From assembly GCA_026004775.1 (NCBI GenBank), contig BPJU01000008.1, positions 124,001 to 188,000 on the forward strand: a DNA stretch of 64,000 bases. The letters are read 5' to 3'. The position numbers and the translations under genes were made by a program. This document shows, one piece after another, positions 10,431-20,400 of the stretch (the stretch's first letter is position 1; each line of letters starts with the position of its first letter). Source of the stretch: Pirellulaceae bacterium. GTDB taxonomy: Bacteria > Planctomycetota > Planctomycetia > Pirellulales > Pirellulaceae. Below the pieces are notes generated by a model that worked only from the letters and a program-made list of their open reading frames with translations, did not search any database and was not told the DNA's origin.

Positions 10431-10952
10431 TGCCGGAGCATCATACGTGGTAGTGCAACAAACCATTCCCGATGTATTAAGTCTGAAATCTGTCAGGATA
10501 TAAGCTGACGGCTTGACGAAGACCGGTGAAGTCACGCCAGAGCGGTGCCGTGTACCGAGCGGCGATAAAGAAGCCTGCGATAATTTTCCAGTATCACGGG
10601 ACAGATCAGGCATCTTCGGACGCTGTTTCCATCTAGCCACAGCGACCGCCGTCATACGCGGTGATGCGTGGCAGGTAATGGAATCGGGGCTATTCTCCGC
10701 TGATTGCCAATCTGACCTACTCGCGCCCCACCGGAATGCGTGGCATACGCAGGAATCCTCAAGCAGTCCAGACACAGGAGGCTTGCGCGTGAAACCGGCC
10801 CGAGCGAAATAAAACGCGCCGGACCCGAATCTTCCTGCGGAAGATTTGCCCTTCCTGCTCAATGACGAATACAAATCCCGGCCGCTCATCGACGGTAACC
10901 CTGAAAAAGCCAACCGACCACTACGCCCTTCCACTACAAAAAACCGCGGATT

Positions 10953-11071
10953 TGAGCAGTGAGCAGTGAGCTAGTGAGCAGTGAGCAGTGAGCAGTGAGC
11001 AGTGAGCAGTGAGCAGTGAGCAGTGAGCAGTGAGCAGTGAGCAGTGAGCAGTGAGCAGTGAGCAGTGAGCA
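10953..11071. repeat. heptanucleotide tandem array (GTGAGCA)n
   Basis: About 16-17 copies of GTGAGCA (equivalently GAGCAGT) lie head to tail, with one imperfect spot (gtgagctagtgagca) near 10970. It is a microsatellite-like array in non-coding DNA. Seven-base units are prone to slippage, so length may vary between strains. Confidence 0.95.
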
Positions 11072-11199
11072 CCGCCAACCCCGCACCACCACTACTCACC
11101 TCCCCGATTATCACCCCGTAACTTAACCATTCCGCGTTGTTTGTCAAGAGGGGGCAAAAATTTTTCGCAAATTTTCCTGTGGTGGGTGGCCCACGCGGC

Positions 11200-11233
11200 G
11201 TGTGGCACGGGCGTCTCGCCCGTGGGGAGTGGA
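11200..11233. repeat. palindromic dispersed repeat, copy 2
   Basis: Second copy of the element at 6901-6949: GTGTGGCACGGGCG, loop TCT, CGCCCGTGGGGAGTGGA. The stem CACGGGCG/CGCCCGTG is at 11206-11224. The loop is one base shorter than in copy 1. Confidence 0.75.
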
Positions 11234-11311
11234 GTTTCCATCACAAGGAAGCCGGGGCTGCGCAGCAGGCGCTATGCACCGGTTTTAACCAGCATCTTGG
11301 GTGACCCACAC

Positions 11312-11385
11312 GGCCGAGACGGCCGTGCTACATTTGGCGGCCGAGACGGCCGTGCTACTTTGCACCGCCAAGACAGCCGTGCCAC
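11312..11385. repeat. three short repeats of GGCCGAGACGGCCGTGCTAC type
   Basis: Two nearly exact units of GGCCGAGACGGCCGTGCTAC and one diverged unit (GCCAAGACAGCCGTGCCAC) are spaced about 27 bases apart. Each contains a near-palindromic core, CGGCC-GAGA-CGGCCG. It sits just beyond the 3' end of the sialidase-like gene. Confidence 0.8.
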
Positions 11386-11411
11386 CCAAAAAGGCCCCCA
11401 CACCAAGGACC

Positions 11412-12584
11412 TCACTCAGCGTATAACCACTCCAACGAAAATCGCGTGATATCCGTTTTAGCCAATCCGCCATCCACCTTGCGATTTCCGGCACAATGCC
11501 CTAACAATACGTGATTACCCACAAACTCGATCGCCGTATAACAATACCAGCCGTCCGGATCCGCCGCGATCGTCCGCTGGTTGCGCCACGTCCTGCCGTC
11601 ATCCGACGAAACAGCCACACACAGCGGAGTCCGCTTGCCCGCCAGTTCCGGCGGAATGCTGGAATGATCGTTCCAAACCAGCAACAGATCGCCTGTCGCC
11701 GGTATCCTTTCGATGGATGCCGGTGACAACGGCGAAATAATGTTCGATCGCACCAGCGGCGACCAGGTGTCGCCTCCATCTTCCGAATACGACACCAACT
11801 GGCAACCGGCGTTGGACCGAACCCACATCCAGAGTCGCCCATCTTTCAGTTCTACCACACCGGGCTCCTGTGCCACCAACCGCCGGCCATTCTCTTCCGC
11901 TACCAACACACTCTTGCTGCGACGCCAACTCTGCCCCATGTCATCCGATAAATAACACATCACTTTGCCGTTCCAGTCAGGCTTCTCTTGTCCCGGTACG
12001 TTGTGCAGAGCCACCGGCAAGATCAGCCGCCCGGAGCTGGATAAGTATGCGCGATCATTGTTCATCACATAATAACCGACCTGGTCCTGGATGCATTCAC
12101 GAGCTTCGCTCCAGGTATCGCCTTCGTCCCGGGAAACACGCATGACCGGCCGGCAGTCTTCCAGCGAGTTTTTCCTCAGGTAAAACATGGCGATTCTGCC
12201 GTCCGGTAGCCGCACCAAGCTCACCGACATCACATTCCATCGGCCTTCGGCGGCCACCAGCACGCGGTCGCTATCGGTCCACCGACGGCCTTGATCTGAT
12301 GAATAGCGAGCGGCGATCACCGCCCGATCGTGGTCGCCTCGCCCGCCTTCGAATCGCGAGTATGCAAACATCAGCCGGCCGCCCCGCAGCCACAGAAAAT
12401 CTCCTTCGCTGTTCCGCGGGTTGTCCGGTCCCGGCGCCAACTGCAAAACGACCTGCGGTGCGCCGGGCGGCGCTCCATCCTGAGCGGACGACTCGGTTGG
12501 CTCCAAAACAAAAGCACCTACCACCACTCCCGCCATGCACACGGCAATCGCTCGGCCAGAATCTACCAATACACGATCCATCAT
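11412..12584 (-). CDS. exported sialidase-like (BNR/Asp-box) protein
   Basis: The protein has 390 residues with a signal peptide (hydrophobic about 12-30, AQDGA after it). It forms a predicted six-bladed propeller with Asp-box motifs of the form S-x-D-x-G-x-x-W at several places: SSDQGRRW, SRDEGDTW, SDDMGQSW, SEDGGDTW and SSDDGRTW. Such proteins are annotated as exo-alpha-sialidase or sialidase-family in planctomycetes, usually without proof of sialic-acid activity. The arginine triad was not assigned. It would act outside the cytoplasm on glycans. Neighbours include a GH57 enzyme and GalT, so a carbohydrate theme is possible but they are not in one operon. Confidence 0.85.
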   Translation of the reverse strand: MMDRVLVDSGRAIAVCMAGVVVGAFVLEPTESSAQDGAPPGAPQVVLQLAPGPDNPRNSEGDFLWLRGGRLMFAYSRFEGGRGDHDRAVIAARYSSDQGRRWTDSDRVLVAAEGRWNVMSVSLVRLPDGRIAMFYLRKNSLEDCRPVMRVSRDEGDTWSEARECIQDQVGYYVMNNDRAYLSSSGRLILPVALHNVPGQEKPDWNGKVMCYLSDDMGQSWRRSKSVLVAEENGRRLVAQEPGVVELKDGRLWMWVRSNAGCQLVSYSEDGGDTWSPLVRSNIISPLSPASIERIPATGDLLLVWNDHSSIPPELAGKRTPLCVAVSSDDGRTWRNQRTIAADPDGWYCYTAIEFVGNHVLLGHCAGNRKVDGGLAKTDITRFSLEWLYAE

Positions 12585-13056
12585 ATGGACTGCTCCTCGC
12601 TGAAAAGTAACGCCATTTGCCTTTCCCTATCTGCTTTTCATTGTACCAACTCCATCGGGCAGTGGGCTTTATACCGGCGGTCCGGTGTTGCCCGTGCAGG
12701 CTGATGTCGTCAGGAAAAAGAAGCAACGATGCGTTACGAGTTTGTCCTTTTGGCCACAGCATGCCCATGTGAGCCAGTACGAAAAAGTCCGCCACCCATC
12801 CGGTTATTTGCCTGCTTTCACTGAGCGTGCTATGACAGGTCAAGCAAGTTGTGCCAGGAACCGATACGTTTATCTGCCTATCCGAGAACCTCCTTTGGTC
12901 CGCTTATCGACAAGCCCTCGAACCGGTTTTCGGATAGGCTCTAATGCCGAGTTTCTGGACAATTCATACTCATCCAGAGCATGCTATAGACTGGTCGCAT
13001 TCGCAGATGGAGCGAAAAAGGTAAGACTGCTATATCCAGAAAGAAAGGAATATTCC
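12585..13056. other. intergenic region between divergent genes
   Basis: This 472-bp gap separates the sialidase-like gene (minus) from the CorA-like gene (plus). The open frame of the latter extends upstream through it, but that stretch has no family-like content and no ribosome site. It probably holds both promoters. No RNA or repeat is seen. Confidence 0.5.
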
Positions 13057-13794
13057 ATGAGCGAGACTTTGTTACCGGTGGACTGGAACGTACCGAGAAT
13101 CATCCGCCAGCGGGTCGGGAAAACCGTGGGGCCTCAACGAGCCATTTTCGAAGAAGGTCATTTGCTGCTGGTGTTGCATCGGCCGCCCTCGGCCGGACAG
13201 CAAGAACGAGAGGGCTGTTTTGTCTGGCGGACCCCGGACGGTCAATGGTATTCTACGCATCACGGTTCGAGCGGCGAAGCATTGGAGCGGTTTTTACACG
13301 AGTATCGCCAGCGGATCGAGACGCTCGACCAACAGGAAGAGCGGGCATCCACAGCCGGTCAATACTTCCAGGTTATCGAACATTTAGGCCCGCTGTTACG
13401 AGCAATCCGGCACGTCCACCACGTTCTCCAGCAGGCTCGTGAAGCTGTACCGGATGACATGGAGCTGCTCGATTGCCGCAACCGCGCGTACGAACTGGAA
13501 CGCACAGCCGAGATTCTCTTCCAAGACACCAAGAACGCTATGGAGTTCTTGGTGGCACGGCGGGCCGAAGATCAGGCGGCAGCCGCTCGCCGCACAGAAG
13601 CTCTAGCCCTGCGACTGAATGTCCTGGCCGCCGTATTTCTTCCGGTAGCCGTCTTGTCAGGCGTATGGGAAGTCGAACCATCCGCCATCCAAAGGCATTG
13701 GGAACAACCATGGACGTCCGCAGGAATCATCCTCGCGGGAGGATTGATGGGAGCCATCATCACGTGGCTCGTGTCGAGGGGCCGCAAGTCATAG
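13057..13794 (+). CDS. CorA-like membrane protein
   Basis: The ATG at 13057 is preceded by AGAAAGGAAT and gives 245 residues. The N-terminal ~90 residues are a small alpha/beta domain. A long helical stretch follows (about 95-185), and two hydrophobic segments lie at the C-terminus (about 190-207 and 220-237). The layout and the phrase LNVLAAVFLPVAVLSGVWEV resemble the stalk helix and first membrane helix of CorA/ZntB-type divalent cation channels. The signature GMN motif that normally ends that helix is not present: the equivalent place reads GVWEV. So it is a CorA-superfamily relative of uncertain transport ability, shorter than the usual ~315 residues. Confidence 0.65.
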   Translation: MSETLLPVDWNVPRIIRQRVGKTVGPQRAIFEEGHLLLVLHRPPSAGQQEREGCFVWRTPDGQWYSTHHGSSGEALERFLHEYRQRIETLDQQEERASTAGQYFQVIEHLGPLLRAIRHVHHVLQQAREAVPDDMELLDCRNRAYELERTAEILFQDTKNAMEFLVARRAEDQAAAARRTEALALRLNVLAAVFLPVAVLSGVWEVEPSAIQRHWEQPWTSAGIILAGGLMGAIITWLVSRGRKS

Positions 13795-13943
13795 CCCGCC
13801 GACCAGTTGTGTTTCCCTCCCGCCGGAGGAAAACAGCAGCGCCTGTACGGAATGGCGGCAACCAACCGTTCGACTCACCCCCACGCCCAAACGCGGATCA
13901 CTGCACTTCTGCGCGTGCTGCTTGCGGTCAGACCATCTTCCGC

Positions 13944-16136
13944 TCAACTGAGTGCCACCAATTCCGGCGAGGCCGTCTCCAGCCAGCTTCGCTCAGCCCC
14001 CAGCCGCTGGTCGGCCAGCGAACTGTCCAAGGCCAGCTCCAGAACCACGCTCCATCGCCCCTCCGCGTCGGGCTGCAGATCCCAATACGGGGTCACCACC
14101 ACCGACTGGTGCACCAATTCAAACCCCGCTTCGGATTGGCTGACGGTCTCGATCGGGAACGTCCAGAAGTTGGCCGGGCGGCTGGAATGGAGGTGGACGC
14201 TCAAGCCGAGCCATTCATCGGTGAGGCTCAATTCCTGGACATTATTCAGATCCAGCCAGGTGCCGAGGTGCCCCAGACGTTCGCCGCGAGCGTCGCGGAA
14301 GTAACGATCGTCGGCGCCGGCCGGCAAACCGGCGAAGTTCCACTCGATGGCAAACCGCCACTGGACACCCAGCGGCAACTGCTCGAGCAAATAGCCCACC
14401 CTCAGGACGTTCGACCCGGCATGGAGGGTCACGGCTTTCGTGAGCCGCACCGTCCGCCCTTCCACCAAACCCTGTCGTGACATCAGCACCTGAATACGGT
14501 CCGGATCGCGGCGAATACGTGCCTCGTAGGCCCCCTCCAGAAAATCTCCCAACTCACCGCATCCCTGCTGGAAAGCCTGGGCGGAGGTTTCACGGGCGAG
14601 GAAGTGATCCTGGAGGCTCTTGCGGGGCAGTCGATCGTACTGCACGCGTTTGTCCAAGCCCTCTTGTTTGAAGACGACACGGTCGTGGATGCTGGCGACG
14701 GAAGAAGCCGCGTGCGAAGCACCAGCCAACACCTTGCGGTGATATGCCTCCGGCCGGCGAGCCAAGGTGGCCAGCAGGTTGTGCCGGACACTCCGCACAT
14801 CCAGCTCGTACATCTGCCCACCACGTGACGGCGCCAGCCAGACGATGAGTTTATCATTGGCCAGCCGGACTTCCGTGCGCTGGTCGAAGTCATAGTCTTC
14901 CGCAGCCGCCTCCACGAAAGGCGCCGCACGACCGGTAGCTTGATCCAAATAATTGTCGGCCGTAATCAGCTCGCGGTATACCGCGTTGCGCAAATGAGGC
15001 AGATAGATGCCGCCGAAGGCTCCGTGCCAGTAGCCGCAGTTGCATTGGCTGCGATAAAGAGCCTGCTGAGCGGCTTCGAACAGATACGCGGCTATGCCCG
15101 ACTGTCGAGCCGACTCCAGCCGCCGGCTGACATACATCATGCGGCTGTACATTTCATTGGCTTCCGGATACTTCACCTTGAAATTCCGCCAGTAACCGCC
15201 GCGCAGAAAATGCCGCAACCGCGGCCAGCGCGGATCCTGCTGGAGCTCCTGTACCAGATCCTCGTACTCCACCTGCCGCTCCACCGGAAGCGCCCATTCG
15301 GTCATCTCGCGGTAGCTGGCATCCGGCAGGTAAATCTTCCCGGCAGCCGGAAGCTGCTGATAAGCCTCAAAGAGCGTCGTGGTCTTCAACCAATGGCGCT
15401 CCGCAACCAACATATCGAAAAATCGACGCAGCCAACCGTCCTGATAGACATGTTTCTTGGTTTGCGGCCAGGTTCCAAACTTCTCGCCGTCATCGCCAAA
15501 TACCACCACCGCCTGAGGATGCCGGTCAGCAATACTCCTCAAGAAGCGTACGGTTTCCTCAGGAGCCGCAAACGGAATCAGATACCGCAACCGCTCACTA
15601 CCCGGAAACACCGCCAGCAGCCGGCCGTCGTCTTCGGTCAGGTAATAGCCGATGAGCTGTTCCTCGACTAGGCCCGCGTTCTTGAAATGGAAATCGTCCA
15701 GGATCGTATACCGCACGCCGGCATCCGCCAAGTCGCGGGTCAGCTCCTGCTCCCACACACGCTCCGGAACCCAAATCCCCTGAACCGTCGCTCCCAGATT
15801 CTGTTCCAAATAGGTGCGGTAGCGGGTGATTTGCCCAATGCGATCCCGCGGGGGAATCATCGTCAGAATCGGCTCGTAGAACGGTCCTCCCAAAATCTCC
15901 ACACGCCCCGAGGCCACCAGCCGCCGCAGGCGGTCCAGATAACCCGGCTGGTGCTGGGCCAACCATTCCATCAACGGACCACTGATATGCAGCGACAGCG
16001 CCAAGTCCGAATACGACTCGAAAATCTCCAGAAACGGCAGATAGCTGTCTTCAAAGGCTTGGCGGATGACGCCGTCAAAATTTCCCACCGGCTGATGGTT
16101 ATGCAGCACCAGGCAAAAACGAATGGACGATGTCAT
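13944..16136 (-). CDS. glycoside hydrolase family 57, 4-alpha-glucanotransferase type
   Basis: The protein has 730 residues. Family 57 motifs are plain: HNHQP at residues 12-16, GGPFYEPIL near 83-91, WVPERVWE with the expected nucleophile Glu125, and FGDDGEKFG with the acid/base Asp216. These positions nearly equal those reported for archaeal GH57 4-alpha-glucanotransferases (Glu123, Asp214). A DUF1925-like middle and DUF1926-like beta-rich C-terminal region complete the usual plan (about 660 residues in the family). It would act in the cytoplasm on maltodextrin or glycogen-type glucans; alpha-amylase is the alternative. No signal peptide is seen. GalT lies 171 bases upstream on the same strand. 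Confidence 0.9.
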   Translation of the reverse strand: MTSSIRFCLVLHNHQPVGNFDGVIRQAFEDSYLPFLEIFESYSDLALSLHISGPLMEWLAQHQPGYLDRLRRLVASGRVEILGGPFYEPILTMIPPRDRIGQITRYRTYLEQNLGATVQGIWVPERVWEQELTRDLADAGVRYTILDDFHFKNAGLVEEQLIGYYLTEDDGRLLAVFPGSERLRYLIPFAAPEETVRFLRSIADRHPQAVVVFGDDGEKFGTWPQTKKHVYQDGWLRRFFDMLVAERHWLKTTTLFEAYQQLPAAGKIYLPDASYREMTEWALPVERQVEYEDLVQELQQDPRWPRLRHFLRGGYWRNFKVKYPEANEMYSRMMYVSRRLESARQSGIAAYLFEAAQQALYRSQCNCGYWHGAFGGIYLPHLRNAVYRELITADNYLDQATGRAAPFVEAAAEDYDFDQRTEVRLANDKLIVWLAPSRGGQMYELDVRSVRHNLLATLARRPEAYHRKVLAGASHAASSVASIHDRVVFKQEGLDKRVQYDRLPRKSLQDHFLARETSAQAFQQGCGELGDFLEGAYEARIRRDPDRIQVLMSRQGLVEGRTVRLTKAVTLHAGSNVLRVGYLLEQLPLGVQWRFAIEWNFAGLPAGADDRYFRDARGERLGHLGTWLDLNNVQELSLTDEWLGLSVHLHSSRPANFWTFPIETVSQSEAGFELVHQSVVVTPYWDLQPDAEGRWSVVLELALDSSLADQRLGAERSWLETASPELVALS

Positions 16137-16307
16137 GGCAGTAAAACTCAGTTGGGGGCCCGTTCACGATGCGGCTCCTCCATGACCAAATCCCAGATTC
16201 CTCGCCTCTTAGCCACCCATACATCGGCACGGAGGAGTCGGCGAGAAAAATTTTTCCAGCCGGAAAACTTACCGGATGTCAGCTTTCCTTGCGCAACCAT
16301 TACCTTT

Positions 16308-17312
16308 TTACCGGATTTCCCGACTGGTCGGTTCGGCAGCTTTGAGCAAGGCCGCAGCCCGCTCGGGTTCCACCGGATTAATAAAACAACCCGTTCCCCA
16401 CTCGAATCCTGCCGCCCGAGTCAACCGCGGCAACAGCTCCACATACCAGTGGAAGTAATCATGGGGAGGCGGGTCAAAGGGCGCTGTGTGGACGATCACG
16501 TTATAAGCGACTCCAGGTGCCACCGCTTCCAGTCGCCGGCAGATTCTCTGGAGCAACGCGGCCAGCCGGCGGCGCAGCCGAGCATCCAGTTGTTCGAAAT
16601 AGGCCGCCGGACGGCGAGGCGCCACGCGCACCTCGAACGGAACCCGACTGGCGAACGGACAAACCGCTACCCAATCGGTATCAGCCGCTACCAACCGGCA
16701 TCCCTGCCGCTGCTCTTGCTGGAGCCACTGACCCACGACCGTCAGATTCGTATCGTAGTAAAACTTCCGCCATCGAGCCAGACGGATCTGCCAGGGAGGC
16801 GGCAGCAAGGTGGTGGCCAGAAGCTGACTGTGAGCGTGTTCGATCGAGGCACCCGCGGCGGCTCCTACATTCTTGAAAAGAGCTGCATAAGCCACCTGCG
16901 GCTGGTCCCGTAAATTCTTCAAGCGATCCTGGTAGGCGGCCAACACCAACTCCACCGCCTCCAATTCCATCTCGGACCAGCTCACCACATGCTGCGGTGA
17001 TTCAATAATCACTTCGTGCCAGCCATACCCCGGTAACGACTCGTCCGCCCACGACTCGACCGACACAACCGTGCCGCTGGGCACCACCGCCGGATACTTG
17101 TTCGGCACCACCCGCACCTGCCAGTCGGTGCGGCCCGCAAGAGTATACCGAGCCAGTTCGGGGGGCGTGTCCTGTTCGTGCCCGGCACAGAACGGACAAC
17201 GCCCGGCGGCCCGTTTCCACCCCGCCTCCACGAACTCGTCCGGCCTGCTGTTGCGATTCGGTGCCAGAATCACCCAATGGTCATGGACAAGATCATACCG
17301 GTATTCAGACAT
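16308..17312 (-). CDS. galT: galactose-1-phosphate uridylyltransferase
   Basis: Starting at the inner ATG (17312), which gives the family-typical opening MSEYRYD..HDHWVILAP, the product has 334 residues. It carries the zinc site pair CPFC near residue 42, the phrase NKYPAV near 75, and the active-site region EHAHSQ (His-x-His-x-Gln type; the middle His is the nucleophile that takes UMP), near residue 155. It exchanges UDP between glucose and galactose in the Leloir pathway, or acts as a related ADP-glucose phosphorylase. It lies upstream of the GH57 gene on the same strand, suggesting shared use in storage-sugar or galactose metabolism. The longer frame adds nine residues without support. Confidence 0.88.
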   Translation of the reverse strand: MSEYRYDLVHDHWVILAPNRNSRPDEFVEAGWKRAAGRCPFCAGHEQDTPPELARYTLAGRTDWQVRVVPNKYPAVVPSGTVVSVESWADESLPGYGWHEVIIESPQHVVSWSEMELEAVELVLAAYQDRLKNLRDQPQVAYAALFKNVGAAAGASIEHAHSQLLATTLLPPPWQIRLARWRKFYYDTNLTVVGQWLQQEQRQGCRLVAADTDWVAVCPFASRVPFEVRVAPRRPAAYFEQLDARLRRRLAALLQRICRRLEAVAPGVAYNVIVHTAPFDPPPHDYFHWYVELLPRLTRAAGFEWGTGCFINPVEPERAAALLKAAEPTSREIR

Positions 17313-17471
17313 CCGCAACTCTCGTGTGCCGGACGACAAGCCCTTTGCTACAGGAAGGCCTCTGCATTCCTACCCATGGCTATTCTGCCCGCACCGGGCG
17401 TCGGCTTGCAAGAGGACCAAACACACGATCTTTTGTGCGAATGCCGCCATCTGGGCAGCCGAACGTCCCGA

Positions 17472-20400
17472 TTAACGCCTCGGTCGCTTCGGCATGCGCT
17501 CCAACAACCGATAGACCCACGGCGGATAAGGGATCGTGTAGAACGGATCTAAGCCGGCAGCCTGCAACGTGCGCCGCGCGAAGACTGCGCATTGATTGAA
17601 GAGGTGGTACCGTAGTTTGCCGGCCTTTTGCAAGTCTTCCATTTTCCAAACATATTCCATCGCATCGAGAAACTGCTTTTCCGACACAAAAAACCACCGG
17701 GTTTCCAGCAATGCGTCTGTGCCTTCGTAAGTTACTAAAATCCATGCTTCGTCCTCAATCTGACCGGTAAATCCAGCCGTTTCCCCTCCGAAAAGGAACC
17801 TGAGTACATCATTAGGATTCCTGTCATTTATGTGCTCCTTCGCGTTCAGTCCCCGCACCACCCGGTGAATGTTTTTCCTGTAGAGCCCTGGTTGGCCAGG
17901 AACCGGGACAGGGGTGCGGTCTTCAAGTATGACAAAAACATGTCCCACAAGATCGTCCCGTTCCCGCAAAATAGCCGACACACCGATTCGATACGGAGAG
18001 CCGCGGTTGGCTGCCTCCACTTCCCGCGCGACTTGTTTAGCGTGCCACGCTTCGAAAGCTCCCCAAGCGTGTCCCAGCATTCCCGCCCCGCCAAAGACTA
18101 TCTCCAGGATGGAATCGAATGTGTCTTCCGTGCCGTAAGCCAAACCATAAGCACCCCGAGCAATGCTGGCTCCGTTTTGCGCCATGTCCCAGTAACGCAG
18201 CGCATGAACGCCCAACGAGCCCCAATTGGACACTTTCAAGCTGGTCGCTTTACCCAGCAGCGCCCCGATCAATAACTCCTCACTGACTCGAAGGATGTTG
18301 AATGACCGGTCATAACCATAGAATAGGTCAGTTGCATTGACGGGAATCACATCCCAAGGCTGGTTGACAAATCCCAACGTGACCGCACTGCGAAGCGTAG
18401 TAGCCGTGCCATTCACCAAGACTTTTCCCGACGTTATCGCGCCTTCGCCAAAACCTCTCAACGCCGCACCCGGGTACTTCAACATCAGGCCAATGTCACT
18501 CAACACCCCACTGATCAATCCCGGGGGGAAGATGGCGGCGTAGCGAGGCCCTCCGGCCAGGCTTGGGTCTTCGTACATGGCCGGATCGGCCTGAGCCTCC
18601 AAGGCCATACGCTCGTAATACTCACCCGGTCGCGATTGAGACAAGCTGGCAGGCACCGGGGGCACATACGGGCCGGATCGGAATGAAGGTGACGGGACGA
18701 AAGCAGCCGGGGGAGGTACGACGATCGGTGAGGTACCAAAAGTGGCCACGGGTAGCGACGCGCTTATGGGAGGCATCAGCAGGCCGGAACTCCGCAACCC
18801 GGCCAGCGCCGCTCCAATCATGGACTCGATATCCAACAACAAGAAAATTGACGCCGGGCTGATCGCATACGCTCCACCCGGCAGCCAGAATCCCATCTGA
18901 GGAAGCCAACCGGCCCAAGCGGCGCTCTCCGGATGCAGTCCGGCGTCAGCCAGCCGGTTGCCAGCCTCCCGCTGTGTCTCCAGCAAAGTCGAGAACTGTT
19001 CGGCCTGTACAGCTTCGAACTCATCGGCCGCTTGTCCTTGCACTTCCAGCCACTGGCGATCCGCGGCGGCTTCGGCCGCAGTCCAAGCCAGCTCTCGATC
19101 TGCAAGAAAATCACTGCGCCGGCTTTCGGCCGCCTGCCATCCGCGCAGCCGTCGCGCCGCAGCTTCAGCGGCAAGGCGGTCGCGTTGCTGCCACGGGGTT
19201 TCGCTTTGTTGCAGCGCGGCATTTGCCAGGATCGCAGCCCAAGAGTCGGCCAAGCCTGCCTGGTAGTCATATTGCAACTGTTGCAGTTCACGAGCATGTC
19301 GCGAGCCAAGCCGCGTGACCGTTTCGTCCCAGTCAGCCAAGGCCGACTGAACGGCTCGCGCCCAGGTTTGGTCGGCTTGAAGGTTGCTGCGGCGCTCCTG
19401 CAAATCGGCGGCAAGTTGCGTGGCACGCAACTGAGCCGCCGCGGCTGCCTCTTGGCCGGCAAAGTACGCGTCGGCCGCCGCCACCGCCCGCTGCCGCCGT
19501 AGCTCAGCTTCGGCCACCTGCCGGCGGTACTCGTCCGCCGAGCCCCCCACGTCCAGATCATACTGCGCGTCGGCCAATCGGTATTGATAGTCCTGTTGGG
19601 CATCGGCCTTCAGCCGATCCGTGATCAAAGCCGGGGAAACGAGCCGCTGCACGTAGAGCACCCGGCTATCGGCGTACGCCTCGCGGCGCAGTTGCTCGCT
19701 ACTTGCCACCGCGGCTTGCCGCCCGCGATACGCGCCGGACAGCCGCCCAGCCAAAGTTCGATAGGCCTGGGCGACGTCCAAAGTGAATTGAAGATCCACT
19801 TGGTTTTCCCGCGCGACACGATCCACATAGTCGCTGGCCGCTCCGGCCCACCATTGATGGACGAGCGATGCGGAATTCAGTTGGTAGGCCGAGTAGCTGT
19901 TCGGTGCCGGAGACGGCGTCAGTTGGGCCCACACCATCCACCGCTGGAACAGCACGCTGTCAAGCCAATCGGCTTCGGCTCGAGCCCGATCCAATCGCCA
20001 GCGGTTCTGGGCGTGCGTGGCATCGACCGCTCGATCGGCTTGGGCATCAGCCAGCCCGGCATACCAATCGGCTTGAGCCTGGGCGGCGCGGATGCGGGCG
20101 TTGGCATCAGCGGCCGCGAACTGCTTCTCAAGCGCGGCCAAGGCGTTCGTCAATTGCTCCTGGTGCCAGGTTTCCGCGGCACTCACGCTGATCGTCCAGG
20201 TGTGGTCGGCGTCGGCAGCGGTCAGTGTGGCTTGGCGCCTCGCAGCCGCCAGAGCCGTGCGATGAGCCTCCCATGCTTGCGCGTCGGCCGGATTTGCCGC
20301 AGAAGCCAAAGTAACCCACAACTGTTTGTCGGCCGTCGCGACATCTCGGTCGAACTGCGCCACCGCCGCGGCCAAGGCTTGGCGGCGGACACCATCGGCT

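Larger units (their letters stand above)
10431..11411. other. 980-bp gene-free region with repeats
   Basis: No convincing gene was found. The interval lies between the divergently placed DUF1573 operon and the end of the sialidase-like gene. It contains a heptamer array (10953-11071), a palindromic repeat copy (11200-11233) and a short GGCCGAGACGGCCGTG repeat series (11312-11385). The promoter of the DUF1573 operon should lie in its left part. Confidence 0.6.

Noticed and set aside
9396-10934. N-terminal extension of the DUF1573-like protein to 512 residues
   Set aside because: The lipoprotein signal at the inner ATG (10430) would be buried; the extension has no homology-like features.
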